64,000 bases of DNA from assembly GCA_965215615.1 (NCBI GenBank), contig OZ244068.1, positions 1,798,001-1,862,000 of the forward strand, given 5' to 3'. Positions 47,345 to 55,971 of this stretch are shown here, in pieces (within the stretch, counting starts at the first letter, position 1; each line of letters starts with the position of its first letter). Origin of the DNA: CBDATA01 sp965215615 (GTDB lineage Bacteria; Acidobacteriota; Vicinamibacteria; Marinacidobacterales; Marinacidobacteraceae). The position numbers and the translations under genes are program-made. The notes under the pieces are model-generated. The model was not told the origin of the DNA, made no database searches, and worked only from the letters and a program-made list of their open reading frames with translations.

Positions 47345-47835
47345 GAGTTTTCTCCCGCGAGCTTGCGGACGAGGCGCTCCCGCACGAACTCGGGAACGAG
47401 TCCCGTGATGTCGCCGGACAGCGCGGCGATCTGCTTCACCAGCCGGGAGCTCACATAGGAATACTCCTCGGCCGGGGTGAGAAAGACGGTTTCCACCTCG
47501 GGCGCGAGGCGACGGTTCATCAGCGCCATCTGGAATTCGTACTCGAAATCGGACACCACCCGGATGCCCCGGATGATCGCTGTTGCGCCCCGTCGCCGCG
47601 CATAGTCCACGAGCAGCCCGGAGAACGAATCGGTCTCGACCGAAGGGTCGTCCGCGAAGGTCGCGGAGATGATCTCCCCCCGTTCCTCCACCGAGAACAG
47701 CGGTGCCTTCTCGGGGTTGTGGAGGACCGCCACTACCACCCGCTCGAACAGTCGGGAAGCCCGGCGGATGATGTCCACGTGGCCGAGGGTCAGAGGGTCG
47801 AACGAGCCCGGACAGATCGCGAGTCGGTCTCTCAT
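47341..47835 (-). CDS. coaD: Phosphopantetheine adenylyltransferase
   Basis: 164 residues from ATG 47835. Nucleotidyltransferase signature CPGSFDPLTLGHVDIIRRA, RGIRVVSDFEYEFQMALMNR, and YSYVSSRLVKQIA (the ISSTxxR-like motif). It catalyses the penultimate step of coenzyme A synthesis. A strong Shine-Dalgarno (GGAGG) precedes the ATG by 9 nt. It overlaps the aminotransferase downstream and follows rsmD by 88 nt. Confidence 0.97.
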   Translation of the reverse strand: MRDRLAICPGSFDPLTLGHVDIIRRASRLFERVVVAVLHNPEKAPLFSVEERGEIISATFADDPSVETDSFSGLLVDYARRRGATAIIRGIRVVSDFEYEFQMALMNRRLAPEVETVFLTPAEEYSYVSSRLVKQIAALSGDITGLVPEFVRERLVRKLAGENS

Positions 47836-47923
47836 CGGAACACCCCTCCGGGAGGAAGAAGGTAGCACGGGGGACAGGCGGTCAAGCGGGGAGTTTTCCA
47901 CAATTTTCGGCCGGAATCGGCTT

Positions 47924-48544
47924 TCACGCAACAAAAGGGGTCGCTTTTGCGTGAGATTCAGTATGGGGAATTTCCCTTTCGGGCCGAAAGAGCGTGAAAG
48001 CTCCATCGCCAGCCACGAGAGTCCGGACCGCTTCGTACCCGGCCGGGGCAGCAGATGGGGCGGCGGCAGGGTGCTCCACCGCCAGCAGGGCCGGTTCGAG
48101 GCGCGCCACCCGATGTGCGAGACCATGTGCCGTACCGTCGCGCCAGGCGGACCACGGGGGGTCGAAAAACGCGATCCCGAAGCGCTCGGCGGCGGTCTGG
48201 AGCTGCGGCAGGACGAGGGCGGCATCCCCCCGGTGGATGCGGATCGCTTCCGCCGCCAGCCCGAGCCGCCGGGCGTTTTCCCCGATGCGCCGGGCCGCTG
48301 TCCGGGACTCCTCGATGAAGACGCAGTGCGATGCACCACGGGACAACGCCTCGAAACCGAGGGATCCCACCCCGGCGCACACATCCAGCGCGCGGGCACC
48401 GACGAGTTCCGCGCTCAGGACTTCGAAGACGCTTTTTCGCAGGCGAACCGCCGTCGGCCGCAACCCCGCGGGGGCTTTCCCCTCCCGAGGCGGCCCGAGC
48501 AGGGAGCGCCCGGCGAAAGCTCCCCCCGCAACGCGCAGGCTCAA
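47924..48544 (-). CDS. rsmD: 16S rRNA (guanine-966-N2)-methyltransferase
   Basis: About 206 residues from TTG 48544; longer GTG/ATG starts exist but add non-conserved sequence. It has the RsmD start SLRVAGGAFAGR, the RPT-x-x-x-R-x-x-x-F motif (LRPTAVRLRKSVFEVL), the SAM-binding DVCAGVGSLGFEALSRG and the catalytic DPPW motif (FFDPPWSAW; most have DPPY). It methylates G966 of 16S rRNA. rsmD next to coaD is a very common bacterial pairing. Confidence 0.9.
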   Translation of the reverse strand: MSLRVAGGAFAGRSLLGPPREGKAPAGLRPTAVRLRKSVFEVLSAELVGARALDVCAGVGSLGFEALSRGASHCVFIEESRTAARRIGENARRLGLAAEAIRIHRGDAALVLPQLQTAAERFGIAFFDPPWSAWRDGTAHGLAHRVARLEPALLAVEHPAAAPSAAPAGYEAVRTLVAGDGAFTLFRPEREIPHTESHAKATPFVA

Positions 48545-48573
48545 CGCCCGCAAGCCCCCCAAGGAAAGAACCC

Positions 48574-49689
48574 ATGCCCTCCGCCCTGCCCCGACCCAGG
48601 CTCCGCCCCCTTCGCAGCATTCCGCCACCGCTCGTCAAGAGGCACCGCGAGAAAGAGCCCTCCGGGAGCTACCACCGGCTCGAAATCATGGCGGCTGTCT
48701 CCGCGGCTCTTCGCTCCGGCCGGGATCGCGACGAACTGACCGCTGCCCGGGAACAGATGAGGATGTGGCTCGAAAACCACGCCGGGCGACACTGGCAGGA
48801 CTTCGACGCATGCTGGGAAAAGACGGGCAGAGGGGTCCGGCGGCTCTCGGTCGTCTCGCGCCGGGCCGAAATCGAAGCCATCTCCCGTACCGTCGGGAAT
48901 GCCCGCTACTTCGCCGCGGCCCTGACCCTGGTGAACCGGGGCCACGAAGTGCTCACCCGGACCATCGTCTCGATATTCGGTGTCCCCGGCGCCGCTCGCC
49001 TCCGGATCACCCTGCTCGCTCCCGGCCGGACGGGGTGGAGACAACCGCATACGCCGTGGAGTCCGGCCCTGATCGGCCGGCTGGCGCGCCGGCCCGGACT
49101 CACCGACTACGGCTTTCCGCTGCGGGCCGAACCCTGGGTGATCAGCACCAGCAGCGACGTGGACGAGTTCGTTCACCTGATTACCCATCCCGGCCGCACC
49201 CGGCCGATCTTCGCTACCGGCCTCGCCTCCGGGGAGACCGATCCGCAGACAGCCGTCCTCGATCCGGAAGAACTCCAGCAGCGCACCGTCGGGCTATCCC
49301 ACGTGGTGGTCGTGACCGGCCCCATGACCTTCCTGTTGAGCAAGCGGATCGGAAAGAGGTTCAGCGTATTTGGCAACGCGTTCCGGACCTATCGGCCGGG
49401 ATGCGATCTCGACCCGGAAAAGGACGCGCACCCGATGGCGCTCGGAGAAACGATGGCCGCCTGGGCTCCCCGAAACGCCCGCCGGTTCTTCGATTCCCTC
49501 CAGTGCGAGGTACTCCGCACGAGCGTCGCTCTCCAGGCCCACCCCGGACATCGCCTCCCTTCCCGGCAGGATGCCCCTTCCCTCGCAATCCGTCCGGCTC
49601 ACCGGCAGTGGACCACGTTCGGACGGGACGAAGATACGGGTTCGCAGGCCGCCGAGCACCGCTCCGGCCTGCTCAGCCAGCGGCGGTGA
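48574..49689 (+). CDS. Protein of unknown function
   Basis: 371 residues from ATG 48574 with a weak AAGGAA upstream; in-frame sequence further upstream is rsmD antisense. It has no signal peptide or membrane helix. Residues ~1-60 are basic and Pro/Arg rich. Residues ~90-330 look like a globular domain, with ALTLVNRGHEVLTRTIVSIF, RPIFATGLASGETDPQTAV, LSHVVVVTGPMTFLLSKRIG and FSVFGNAFRTYRPGCDLDP. The last two blocks ('hVVVh...h...h...F.GAhR.Y.PG') remind me of an N-terminal domain seen in uncharacterised, sometimes defence-associated, bacterial proteins, but I cannot name it. The end overlaps convergent recG by 17 nt. Confidence 0.7.
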   Translation: MPSALPRPRLRPLRSIPPPLVKRHREKEPSGSYHRLEIMAAVSAALRSGRDRDELTAAREQMRMWLENHAGRHWQDFDACWEKTGRGVRRLSVVSRRAEIEAISRTVGNARYFAAALTLVNRGHEVLTRTIVSIFGVPGAARLRITLLAPGRTGWRQPHTPWSPALIGRLARRPGLTDYGFPLRAEPWVISTSSDVDEFVHLITHPGRTRPIFATGLASGETDPQTAVLDPEELQQRTVGLSHVVVVTGPMTFLLSKRIGKRFSVFGNAFRTYRPGCDLDPEKDAHPMALGETMAAWAPRNARRFFDSLQCEVLRTSVALQAHPGHRLPSRQDAPSLAIRPAHRQWTTFGRDEDTGSQAAEHRSGLLSQRR

Positions 49690-51856
49690 GGCCAAAGCGG
49701 TCCCCCCAGGTGGAGCGGACATGGGCGAGGATGCGCTCCCCTTCGGCGCCCGCCGAGTGCGAAGAGCCGAGAAACCGGCGCGCTTCGTCGCGCGCGAGAC
49801 GCAGCAGGTCCACATCCTGGACGAGATCGGCGATCCGAAAGGGCGGCAGCCCGGATTGTCGGGCACCGAGAAAGTCACCCGGCCCCCGGATCGCGAGATC
49901 CTCCTCGGCGATCCGGAAGCCGTCGCCGGTGTCCACCATCACCCGGAGACGGCGGAGGGCGTTTTCGGAGATCTCTTCGCTGCCGGCGAGCAGCACCGCG
50001 GTCGAAGGCGCGGTGCCCCGCCCCACCCGGCCTCGCAACTGATGCAGTTGCGCGAGACCGAAACGCTCGGCCCCTTCGATCACCATGACCGTTGCGTTCG
50101 GCACGTCCACCCCCACCTCGATCACGGTGGTGGCGACCAGCACGTCCAGTTGGCCGGCGGCAAAGCGCCGCATGGTTTCCTGACGCACGGCGGAGGGAAT
50201 CCGGCCGTGGACGAGGCCGACGCGCAAGTCCCGGAACGGCCCGTTCGCAAGCTCCTCGAAACGGGATTCGGCGGCGCTCCCGGGAAGCGCTTCGGAATCC
50301 TCGATGAACGGGCACACGTAGTAGGCCTGCCCGCCCTCGCGGACCGCCTGTCGCACCCGCTCTTCCACTTCCCGGCGGTCGCCGGCACCGCGAAGCAGGG
50401 TCTCGACGGGTTTGCGTCCGGGCGGCATGTCCCGGAGCTCGGAAAGCGCCAGATCGCCGTAGAGCGCGAGCGTCAGGGTCCGGGGGATCGGAGTGGCGGT
50501 CATCACCAGCAGGTCGGCATCGCCGTTCTGCTCGAGGAGCAGCCGTCGCTGGGCCACCCCGAAGCGGTGCTGTTCGTCCACGATGGCGAGCCCCAGATCG
50601 TGGAAGCGCGCTCCTTCCTGGATGAGCGAATGGGTACCGACCACGAACTGCGCGTAGCCACTCGCAACCGCCCGCAGCGTGTCGCGCCGGTCGGACGCGG
50701 ACAAACCGGAGGTGAGAAGCGCTGGCCGGTAGCGAAGCGGTTCGAGGAGTCGGCGGATGTTCACGAAGTGCTGTTCCGCGAGCAGCTCGGTGGGTGCCAT
50801 CAAGGCGACCTGGGCGTGATGGCGCATCACGATCAGGGCGGCGATAACCGCGACGATCGTCTTCCCGGAGCCGACATCCCCCTGGAGCAGCCGGCGCATC
50901 ATCCGGGGGCCACCCATCTCCTCGGCGATCGTCCGAAGCGCCTCCCGCTGGGAGCCGGTGAGCCGGAATGGAAGCAACCGGCGGACATCCTCCCGAATCC
51001 GGTCGTCCACCGGAAAGGAGTGCTCGCGACGGCGGCCGGTCCGGTCGGCGCGCCGCCGCAACAGGAGCCCCGCTGCGAAGCAGAAGAACTCTTCGAGAAT
51101 CAGCCTCCGGTACCCGGGCGAACGCCGGGCCATGAGATCGGGAAGCGAGGCACCGGGCTCGGGCAGATGAATGCTCTCGAGCGCCTCCCGACGGGAAGGA
51201 AGTCCGAGGCGGCGGACCGCCTCTTCCGGCAGGTATCCGGGACCGACCGCGTCGCCGCTCCGGAGCAGGCCGTAGATGAGCGTTCGCAACCGGCGGGGGG
51301 TGACCGGACCCACCCGCTCGTAGATCGGGACGATGCGGCCGACGTGGGGATCCGCGGATCGCAAGGGGTCCGGGGAGGAATCGTCCGCGACACTGTCTTC
51401 GGTGAACTCCCACTTCGGGTTCTGGAACTCCCGCGCTCCGGGGTCCGTCTTGCCGAACAACAACACCCGGCGGCCGGGCTGAAGAACGCGTTTCAGGTGC
51501 GCCTGGTTGAACCAGATCGCTTCCACCGTCCCGTGTTGCGCATCGGCGCGCATCACGACGAGCTTGAGCGACCGGCGACGAGTGGGTCGCACGGTCACCG
51601 AGCGGACCACGACCTCGAGGGCCCGCGGCTGGTCCTCGCTCCCCGACGCGCCGGGCGACCCTCCGGTCCGGTCTTCGTACCGGTACGGGGCGCGCAGCAG
51701 CAGATCACCGGCACAGCGGACACCGACTCCGGCCAAAGCAGCGGCACGCACCGGCCCGACTCCCTTGAGGAACCGGATCTCGGTCTCGGGAGTGACCTCG
51801 GGCAAGGCTTCCGGTCGCCCCTCAGCGGGAGGGAGCGCGAAGATGGAGAGCGCCAT
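49673..51856 (-). CDS. recG: ATP-dependent DNA helicase RecG
   Basis: 727 residues from ATG 51856; an ATG 27 nt upstream is less likely. The N-terminal wedge/OB domain begins at FLKGVGPVRAAALAGVGV and contains APYRYEDR. Helicase motif I is LLQGDVGSGKTIVA, with a DEQH box (IVDEQHRFGVAQR), TATPIPRTL, and the C-terminal RIPSAVRQETM and QLRGRVGRG motifs. RecG remodels stalled forks and recombination intermediates. The start overlaps the upstream secreted-protein gene by 35 nt. Confidence 0.97.
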   Translation of the reverse strand: MALSIFALPPAEGRPEALPEVTPETEIRFLKGVGPVRAAALAGVGVRCAGDLLLRAPYRYEDRTGGSPGASGSEDQPRALEVVVRSVTVRPTRRRSLKLVVMRADAQHGTVEAIWFNQAHLKRVLQPGRRVLLFGKTDPGAREFQNPKWEFTEDSVADDSSPDPLRSADPHVGRIVPIYERVGPVTPRRLRTLIYGLLRSGDAVGPGYLPEEAVRRLGLPSRREALESIHLPEPGASLPDLMARRSPGYRRLILEEFFCFAAGLLLRRRADRTGRRREHSFPVDDRIREDVRRLLPFRLTGSQREALRTIAEEMGGPRMMRRLLQGDVGSGKTIVAVIAALIVMRHHAQVALMAPTELLAEQHFVNIRRLLEPLRYRPALLTSGLSASDRRDTLRAVASGYAQFVVGTHSLIQEGARFHDLGLAIVDEQHRFGVAQRRLLLEQNGDADLLVMTATPIPRTLTLALYGDLALSELRDMPPGRKPVETLLRGAGDRREVEERVRQAVREGGQAYYVCPFIEDSEALPGSAAESRFEELANGPFRDLRVGLVHGRIPSAVRQETMRRFAAGQLDVLVATTVIEVGVDVPNATVMVIEGAERFGLAQLHQLRGRVGRGTAPSTAVLLAGSEEISENALRRLRVMVDTGDGFRIAEEDLAIRGPGDFLGARQSGLPPFRIADLVQDVDLLRLARDEARRFLGSSHSAGAEGERILAHVRSTWGDRFGLTAAG

Positions 51857-52388
51857 CCGTAACCTCGACCGATTCGAGGCCATACGGGAGCAGGAACGGC
51901 TCGCCGGAGACCGGCGGAGCGACTCCGGCCTCCTGAAACGGAGCGAGCAGCATCGGGGTCAGGGCTTCTTCGAGAGCGGCGGGCGGGAGTTCCATCCCGG
52001 AGATCACGACGCGCCGCAAGGTCACGGTCCCCATCCCCGCCTGACCACCGAGGCCGAAAACCAACTCCACCGGCTGGGGAGCGGACTCCGGGCCTCCGAG
52101 CAGATTCCCGAACGAGCCGAGGCGGGATGGGTCCAGGCGACCGGCCGCCTCCACTTCTCCCGAACGGAAGCGAACCCGCAGCCCGGTGAGCCCCGCGCCG
52201 GCTTCGATCCGGGGAGCCAGAACGCTCGACTCGAGGAGCGCATTCGCCTCGGCTTCCGAGAGGGTGACCACCTGCGGCTCGCCGGCGAGCAGCCCGAACA
52301 ATTGGACCAGCGCCCCCCCGTCCGGAGCCTGTGCTCCGGCCGGGAAAGCGGCCAGAACCAGCGCCGCGAAGAAAAAGGGGAACTTCAT
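51822..52388 (-). CDS. Small secreted protein of unknown function
   Basis: 188 residues. Cleavable signal peptide (KFPFFFAALVLAAFPAGAQA). The mature part is beta-rich without recognised motifs (VTLSEAEANALLESSVLAPR, LTGLRVRFRSGEVEAAGRL), weakly like lipid-binding or DUF2993-type proteins. It is in one operon with recG, overlapping its start by 35 nt. Confidence 0.78.
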   Translation of the reverse strand: MKFPFFFAALVLAAFPAGAQAPDGGALVQLFGLLAGEPQVVTLSEAEANALLESSVLAPRIEAGAGLTGLRVRFRSGEVEAAGRLDPSRLGSFGNLLGGPESAPQPVELVFGLGGQAGMGTVTLRRVVISGMELPPAALEEALTPMLLAPFQEAGVAPPVSGEPFLLPYGLESVEVTDGALHLRAPSR

Positions 52389-52450
52389 GCGGAGTGAGCT
52401 TACCCCCGGGAAAAAGCCGCGCTACAATCCTCTTTCCTTCGCAGCCTGAA

Positions 52451-52526
52451 CGCGGGGTGGAGCAGTGGTTAGCTCATCGGGCTCATAACCCGAAGGTCGG
52501 GGGTTCGAATCCCCCCCCCGCAACCA
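52451..52526 (+). tRNA. Initiator tRNA-Met (CAT)
   Basis: 76-nt cloverleaf including the encoded CCA. It has the hallmarks of an initiator: unpaired C1-A72 at the top of the acceptor stem (C then GCGGGG paired with CCCCGC, then A), and three consecutive G-C pairs in the anticodon stem (GGG-CTCATAA-CCC). The T-arm is GGGGG-TTCGAAT-CCCCC. The sequence is close to E. coli tRNA-fMet. Confidence 0.97.
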
Positions 52527-52549
52527 GGCGAGGTTCCCCGGCCCAACAG

Positions 52550-52591
52550 AGGCCCACCAGAAGAGGCTCACCAGAAGAGGCCCGCCAGACA
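52550..52591. repeat. Three imperfect 14-bp tandem copies
   Basis: AGGCCCACCAGAAG, AGGCTCACCAGAAG and AGGCCCGCCAGACA lie directly in tandem between tRNA-fMet and the potassium channel gene. They may be the downstream leader of the tRNA or a binding site; no function can be assigned. Confidence 0.75.
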
Positions 52592-52613
52592 GGAACCGTA
52601 CGGGAGGGAGCGC

Positions 52614-53609
52614 ATGTCCGATGGCCCCGGGGTTGGAGAGAGAGCCGGGGAGAGCCGTCCGTTCCGTGCCCTGATCGCTTCCGCCGCCGTCGCTGTGGTG
52701 TCCGGGACGATCGGCTATTCGTGGATCGAAGGCTGGACGCTGGTCGAAAGCCTCTACATGACGGTGATCACCCTCTCCACCGTCGGCTTCGGAGAGGTTC
52801 GGGCGCTGTCGCCGGCCGGCAAGTTCTTTACCATCGCCCTGATCCTCGGCGGAGTCGCCACGCTGAGTTTCGCAATCACCGCACTCGGCGAACAGATCCC
52901 GAAGCGTCACGAACGCCGGCTCCGGTTGAGGATTCGTCTGATGAAGGAACACCTGATCGTCTGTGGCTACTCCCGCATGGCGCGAGGGGTCGTGGACGGC
53001 CTCTCGCGGCGGCGGGAGGACTTCTGTGTCATCGAGAACGACCCAGCCAGGGTCCGCGAATTGCTGGACCGGGGGATTCCGGTGGTGGAGGGCGACGCAA
53101 CCCTCGAATCGGTCCTCGAACGCGCCGGGCTCCTCCGCGCCCGGGCGGTCGCGGCGCTCCTGCCTTCCGACCCCGACAACCTCTCCATCGCGATGACCGC
53201 CTCCGGCCTCCGCCCCGGAATCCGGATCCTGGCCCGCTCCGAGCAGGAGCGATCCCGCGCCAACCTCCTCCGTGCCGGGGCCCGCGAAGAAGACGTGATC
53301 TCCCCGCACGGCGCGGCCAGCGCCCATCTGCTGCAAAACCTGCTCCATCCGAAAGGAGCCCGCACCGTGTCGGTCCTCTACAACCTGATCCCGCTCGGCC
53401 TTGAGCTCGAGCGGCGGGTGGTGTCGGCAGACGATCCGATCACCGGCGGGACACTCGCCGAGGCCACCGCCGGGCAGCACATGGTTGCAGTCGCCATCGA
53501 GCGCGAGGGAGAAACACCGACGTTCGCACCCCGCGGCAGCGAACGGATCCGGGCCGGCGACACCCTGTTGTTCCTCTGCGGCCAGGAACCGGGCGAAAAC
53601 GAGGCCTGA
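52614..53609 (+). CDS. Potassium channel protein with RCK/TrkA domains
   Basis: 331 residues; ribosome-binding site GGGAGGGAG before the ATG. A two-helix pore module holds residues ~20-95, with the selectivity filter TLSTVGFGE. A cytosolic RCK-N Rossmann domain follows (LIVCGYSRMARGVVDGL, FCVIENDPARV, VVEGDATLESVL; ~105-225), then a TrkA-C domain (~240-325). The second Gly of the usual GxGxxG is Ser. It would be a ligand-gated K+ channel in the inner membrane. Confidence 0.94.
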   Translation: MSDGPGVGERAGESRPFRALIASAAVAVVSGTIGYSWIEGWTLVESLYMTVITLSTVGFGEVRALSPAGKFFTIALILGGVATLSFAITALGEQIPKRHERRLRLRIRLMKEHLIVCGYSRMARGVVDGLSRRREDFCVIENDPARVRELLDRGIPVVEGDATLESVLERAGLLRARAVAALLPSDPDNLSIAMTASGLRPGIRILARSEQERSRANLLRAGAREEDVISPHGAASAHLLQNLLHPKGARTVSVLYNLIPLGLELERRVVSADDPITGGTLAEATAGQHMVAVAIEREGETPTFAPRGSERIRAGDTLLFLCGQEPGENEA

Positions 53610-53613
53610 CCGA

Positions 53614-54015
53614 ATGACCCCACGGATACGCGACCTGCTCCGGACGTGGCGCGGCGGACTCGCCTTCACCGGGATTTTTCACGCCATCGCGATCTTCCGC
53701 CTGCTCCTGATCGCCCCCGATGCCGACTTCCTCGAAGGCCTGCGCCAGGCGGTGCCCGGTCTCGTCGTGATCTTCGTGGCCGGCTGCATCCTGACCTTCC
53801 CGCTGCTCCGGCTGGTACGGCGCTTCCCCGCCCGCCACCGCCTGCTGGTCGGCATATGGGTTGCCGCCTTGCCGTTTTCGGTCCTGTTCGCCCTGTTCGG
53901 TGGACTCTTCGGCCCGCTCGGCATCCTGATCTACGCCCCGATTCCGGTTTTTTTCGCCCTCGGCTTCGCCTGGCTTCTTCTCGCACGCACCAAACCGGTG
54001 ACCGGGAGGAAGTGA
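53614..54015 (+). CDS. Small membrane protein of unknown function
   Basis: 133 residues with four predicted membrane helices (FTGIFHAIAIFRLLLIA, AVPGLVVIFVAGCILTFPLL, LLVGIWVAALPFSVLFALF, LIYAPIPVFFALGFAWLLL). No recognised motifs. It starts 4 nt after the channel gene's stop, so it may be an accessory of the channel. Confidence 0.75.
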   Translation: MTPRIRDLLRTWRGGLAFTGIFHAIAIFRLLLIAPDADFLEGLRQAVPGLVVIFVAGCILTFPLLRLVRRFPARHRLLVGIWVAALPFSVLFALFGGLFGPLGILIYAPIPVFFALGFAWLLLARTKPVTGRK

Positions 54016-54019
54016 GCCG

Positions 54020-54091
54020 AGCCGGCGAGTGGAATCGAACCACCGACCTGCTGATTACGAATCAGCTGCTCTGCCGCTGAGCTACGCCGGC
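54020..54091 (-). tRNA. tRNA-Thr (CGT)
   Basis: 72-nt cloverleaf on the minus strand without encoded CCA. Acceptor stem GCCGGCG/CGCCGGC (7 bp), anticodon arm GCTGA-TTCGTAA-TCAGC with anticodon CGT (reads ACG), T-arm with GGTTCGATTCC. It lies 4 nt after the convergent membrane-protein gene. Confidence 0.95.
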
Positions 54092-54173
54092 GCAACCAGA
54101 GCCGACGAACGTGGCGGGAAGCCCCGCCCGGGTCGTCAGTCCGGCCGCGGATTCTACCCGTCCCGGAGCCTCG

Positions 54174-54881
54174 TCAGCGACGACCCGGAGTCCGGAGCAT
54201 GACCCCCACGGTGAGGACCGAGGCGGTCGGCCGGTCCCCGCTCTCCGTCAACTGGATCGCCTCGTTGACCTCGCGGTACCGGACGTACCGGTAGTCGAAC
54301 GTCATCGAGAACGGTAGATCCCCGAAGGGAACCTTCATCCCCGCGCCAAGGTGCCACGAACCGCTTCGGAACGGCTCCACCTCGCTGACTTCGGATGTCC
54401 GGGAGCCGTATCCGAAAGCGGCGTAAGGCGTGAGAGCGACGAGCGGCCACTGCAGGATGGCCGCACCGGCGAGCTCCCAGCTTTCCTGAACCAGCGCGTC
54501 CTCGAACAGGACGGCACCAGCCTCGGCATCCGTGATCGAGAACTCGAATTCGCTGGTGGTGCGAAACCAGGATCCTTCGAGACCGAACCAGCGGTTCACG
54601 AAGACGGTGGCACGCCCGCCGTAGTGCTCCCCGAAGCCGACGTTCGATGACTCCGCCGAGACCGAGCCGAAGATGTTGCGGGACACCCCGAGCTCCTCGC
54701 GCACCCGCTGGCTTCCGAGCAGAAAGGCGACTTCCGCGCGCGACCACGTGCCGCCACGCCCGAAGACCGACCCCGACCCGCCGGCACCGGCCTGTGTCGC
54801 CGGTTCTTTCGTCTCGCCGGCGCCGGCCCCGGCGAACGAGAAGAGCAGGATGCCGGTCAGACCGAAGATCCGGTGGATCAC
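54174..54881 (-). CDS. Outer-membrane beta-barrel protein
   Basis: 235 residues from a GTG. Signal peptide (GLTGILLFSFAGAGAG), a short Gly/Ala linker, then about eight amphipathic strands with aromatic girdles (ATVFVNRWFGLEGSWFRTTS, LVALTPYAAFGYGSRTS, FSMTFDYRYVRYREV) and a closing strand VLTVGVMLR. Fits the OmpA/OmpW-like small barrel families (OMP_b-brl). It lies 53 nt downstream of the metalloprotease gene. Confidence 0.85.
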   Translation of the reverse strand: MIHRIFGLTGILLFSFAGAGAGETKEPATQAGAGGSGSVFGRGGTWSRAEVAFLLGSQRVREELGVSRNIFGSVSAESSNVGFGEHYGGRATVFVNRWFGLEGSWFRTTSEFEFSITDAEAGAVLFEDALVQESWELAGAAILQWPLVALTPYAAFGYGSRTSEVSEVEPFRSGSWHLGAGMKVPFGDLPFSMTFDYRYVRYREVNEAIQLTESGDRPTASVLTVGVMLRTPGRR

Positions 54882-54935
54882 CCCGCAGCTACTCCGCGGT
54901 CAGCCGTCGCGCCTTATCGAGCGCCGGCCGCCGGT

Positions 54936-55958
54936 TCACCGTGTTACCTCGATGTTTATCTCCGTCACCACGCCGGACCGAATCGTCACGAAGCGCGGCG
55001 CGATGGTCACCGCGAAGTCGCGATCCACGTCGTCCACATGGAACTGGTAGGCGAGCGCCGGGTGTTCATCCGGCATCGGGTTGACTCGCACGATGTAGCT
55101 CCCCGAGGGAAGCCGGGCGAGATCGAAATGGCCGTGCCGATCCGCCCAGACACCGATGAGCAGATCGCGGGTCGGTTCATACGCCGAAACGTGGGCGTGG
55201 CCGACGCGCGTTCCGTTCCCGTCCACGATCACGCCCCGGATCCCGCCGTTTTCCGCTTCCGCCGTCGGATACAGCACCGAGGCTCCCTGGATATCGTCGT
55301 CGGTCAGGGTCCGCCCGGCGGTGGATCCCCTCCCGAAGGTGTAGGGCCACATGACGGCGCTGCCCACCAGCAATTCGTCTTCCTGCCGCCCGACTCCCGA
55401 ATGCCCGAGACCGAGGAAGTGCCCGAACTCGTGCACCAGCATGGAGCGAACATCCCAGAGGTTGTCACCGGGATCATTCGACCAGTTGAAGGCCGCATTC
55501 ACCAGGATGTCGGACTCGACGATCTGGCCGGTTTCTTCCTCGACGAGCCAGGAAGTGACGGCGAGCGTCGTCCGGGAAATCCCGAGCTCGGCAAAGTGGG
55601 AGTCGGTGGTGAAACCCACGGTGTTCGTGGAATCGAAGAAGTCGAACGGACGAAGGTTGGTGATCCCCGCGTAGGCCGAAGTGGCGGCGACCCGGGGGTC
55701 GTTCGTCCAGACATCCATCGCGGCTCGGGCTTCTTCGACCAGCTCTTCCACCGTCAGCAGGTTGTCCGCCCGGTTGGACACCCAGAACCGGATGGGCCAG
55801 GACTCTTCCGCCCAGACGAAGTCGATATCCCGCCAGAAGTGGTACCCGGTGGCTTGGGGCGTTCCCGCGAGCGGAAGCGAGACCGCCAGCAGGGCAGCGA
55901 ACAGGGAGGGGCGAAGGAAGCCCCCCGGCCGCGGCCAGATCCCCGAGATTCTCTTCAT
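54936..55958 (-). CDS. Secreted matrixin-type zinc metalloprotease
   Basis: 340 residues. Signal peptide (LRPSLFAALLAVSLPLAGTP). Catalytic motif HEFGHFLGLGHS (HExxHxxGxxH, ~residue 166) and a downstream Met-turn region SAVMWPYTF define a metzincin, matrixin subgroup. Substrate-side features include FWRDIDFVWAEESWPIRFWV before the catalytic part. The C-terminal ~90 residues form a carboxypeptidase-regulatory-like fold (GIRGVIVDGNGTRVGHAHVS). No prodomain Cys switch was seen. In an operon with the preceding secreted protein. Confidence 0.9.
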   Translation of the reverse strand: MKRISGIWPRPGGFLRPSLFAALLAVSLPLAGTPQATGYHFWRDIDFVWAEESWPIRFWVSNRADNLLTVEELVEEARAAMDVWTNDPRVAATSAYAGITNLRPFDFFDSTNTVGFTTDSHFAELGISRTTLAVTSWLVEEETGQIVESDILVNAAFNWSNDPGDNLWDVRSMLVHEFGHFLGLGHSGVGRQEDELLVGSAVMWPYTFGRGSTAGRTLTDDDIQGASVLYPTAEAENGGIRGVIVDGNGTRVGHAHVSAYEPTRDLLIGVWADRHGHFDLARLPSGSYIVRVNPMPDEHPALAYQFHVDDVDRDFAVTIAPRFVTIRSGVVTEINIEVTR

Positions 55959-55971
55959 GGAGGGAAACGAC

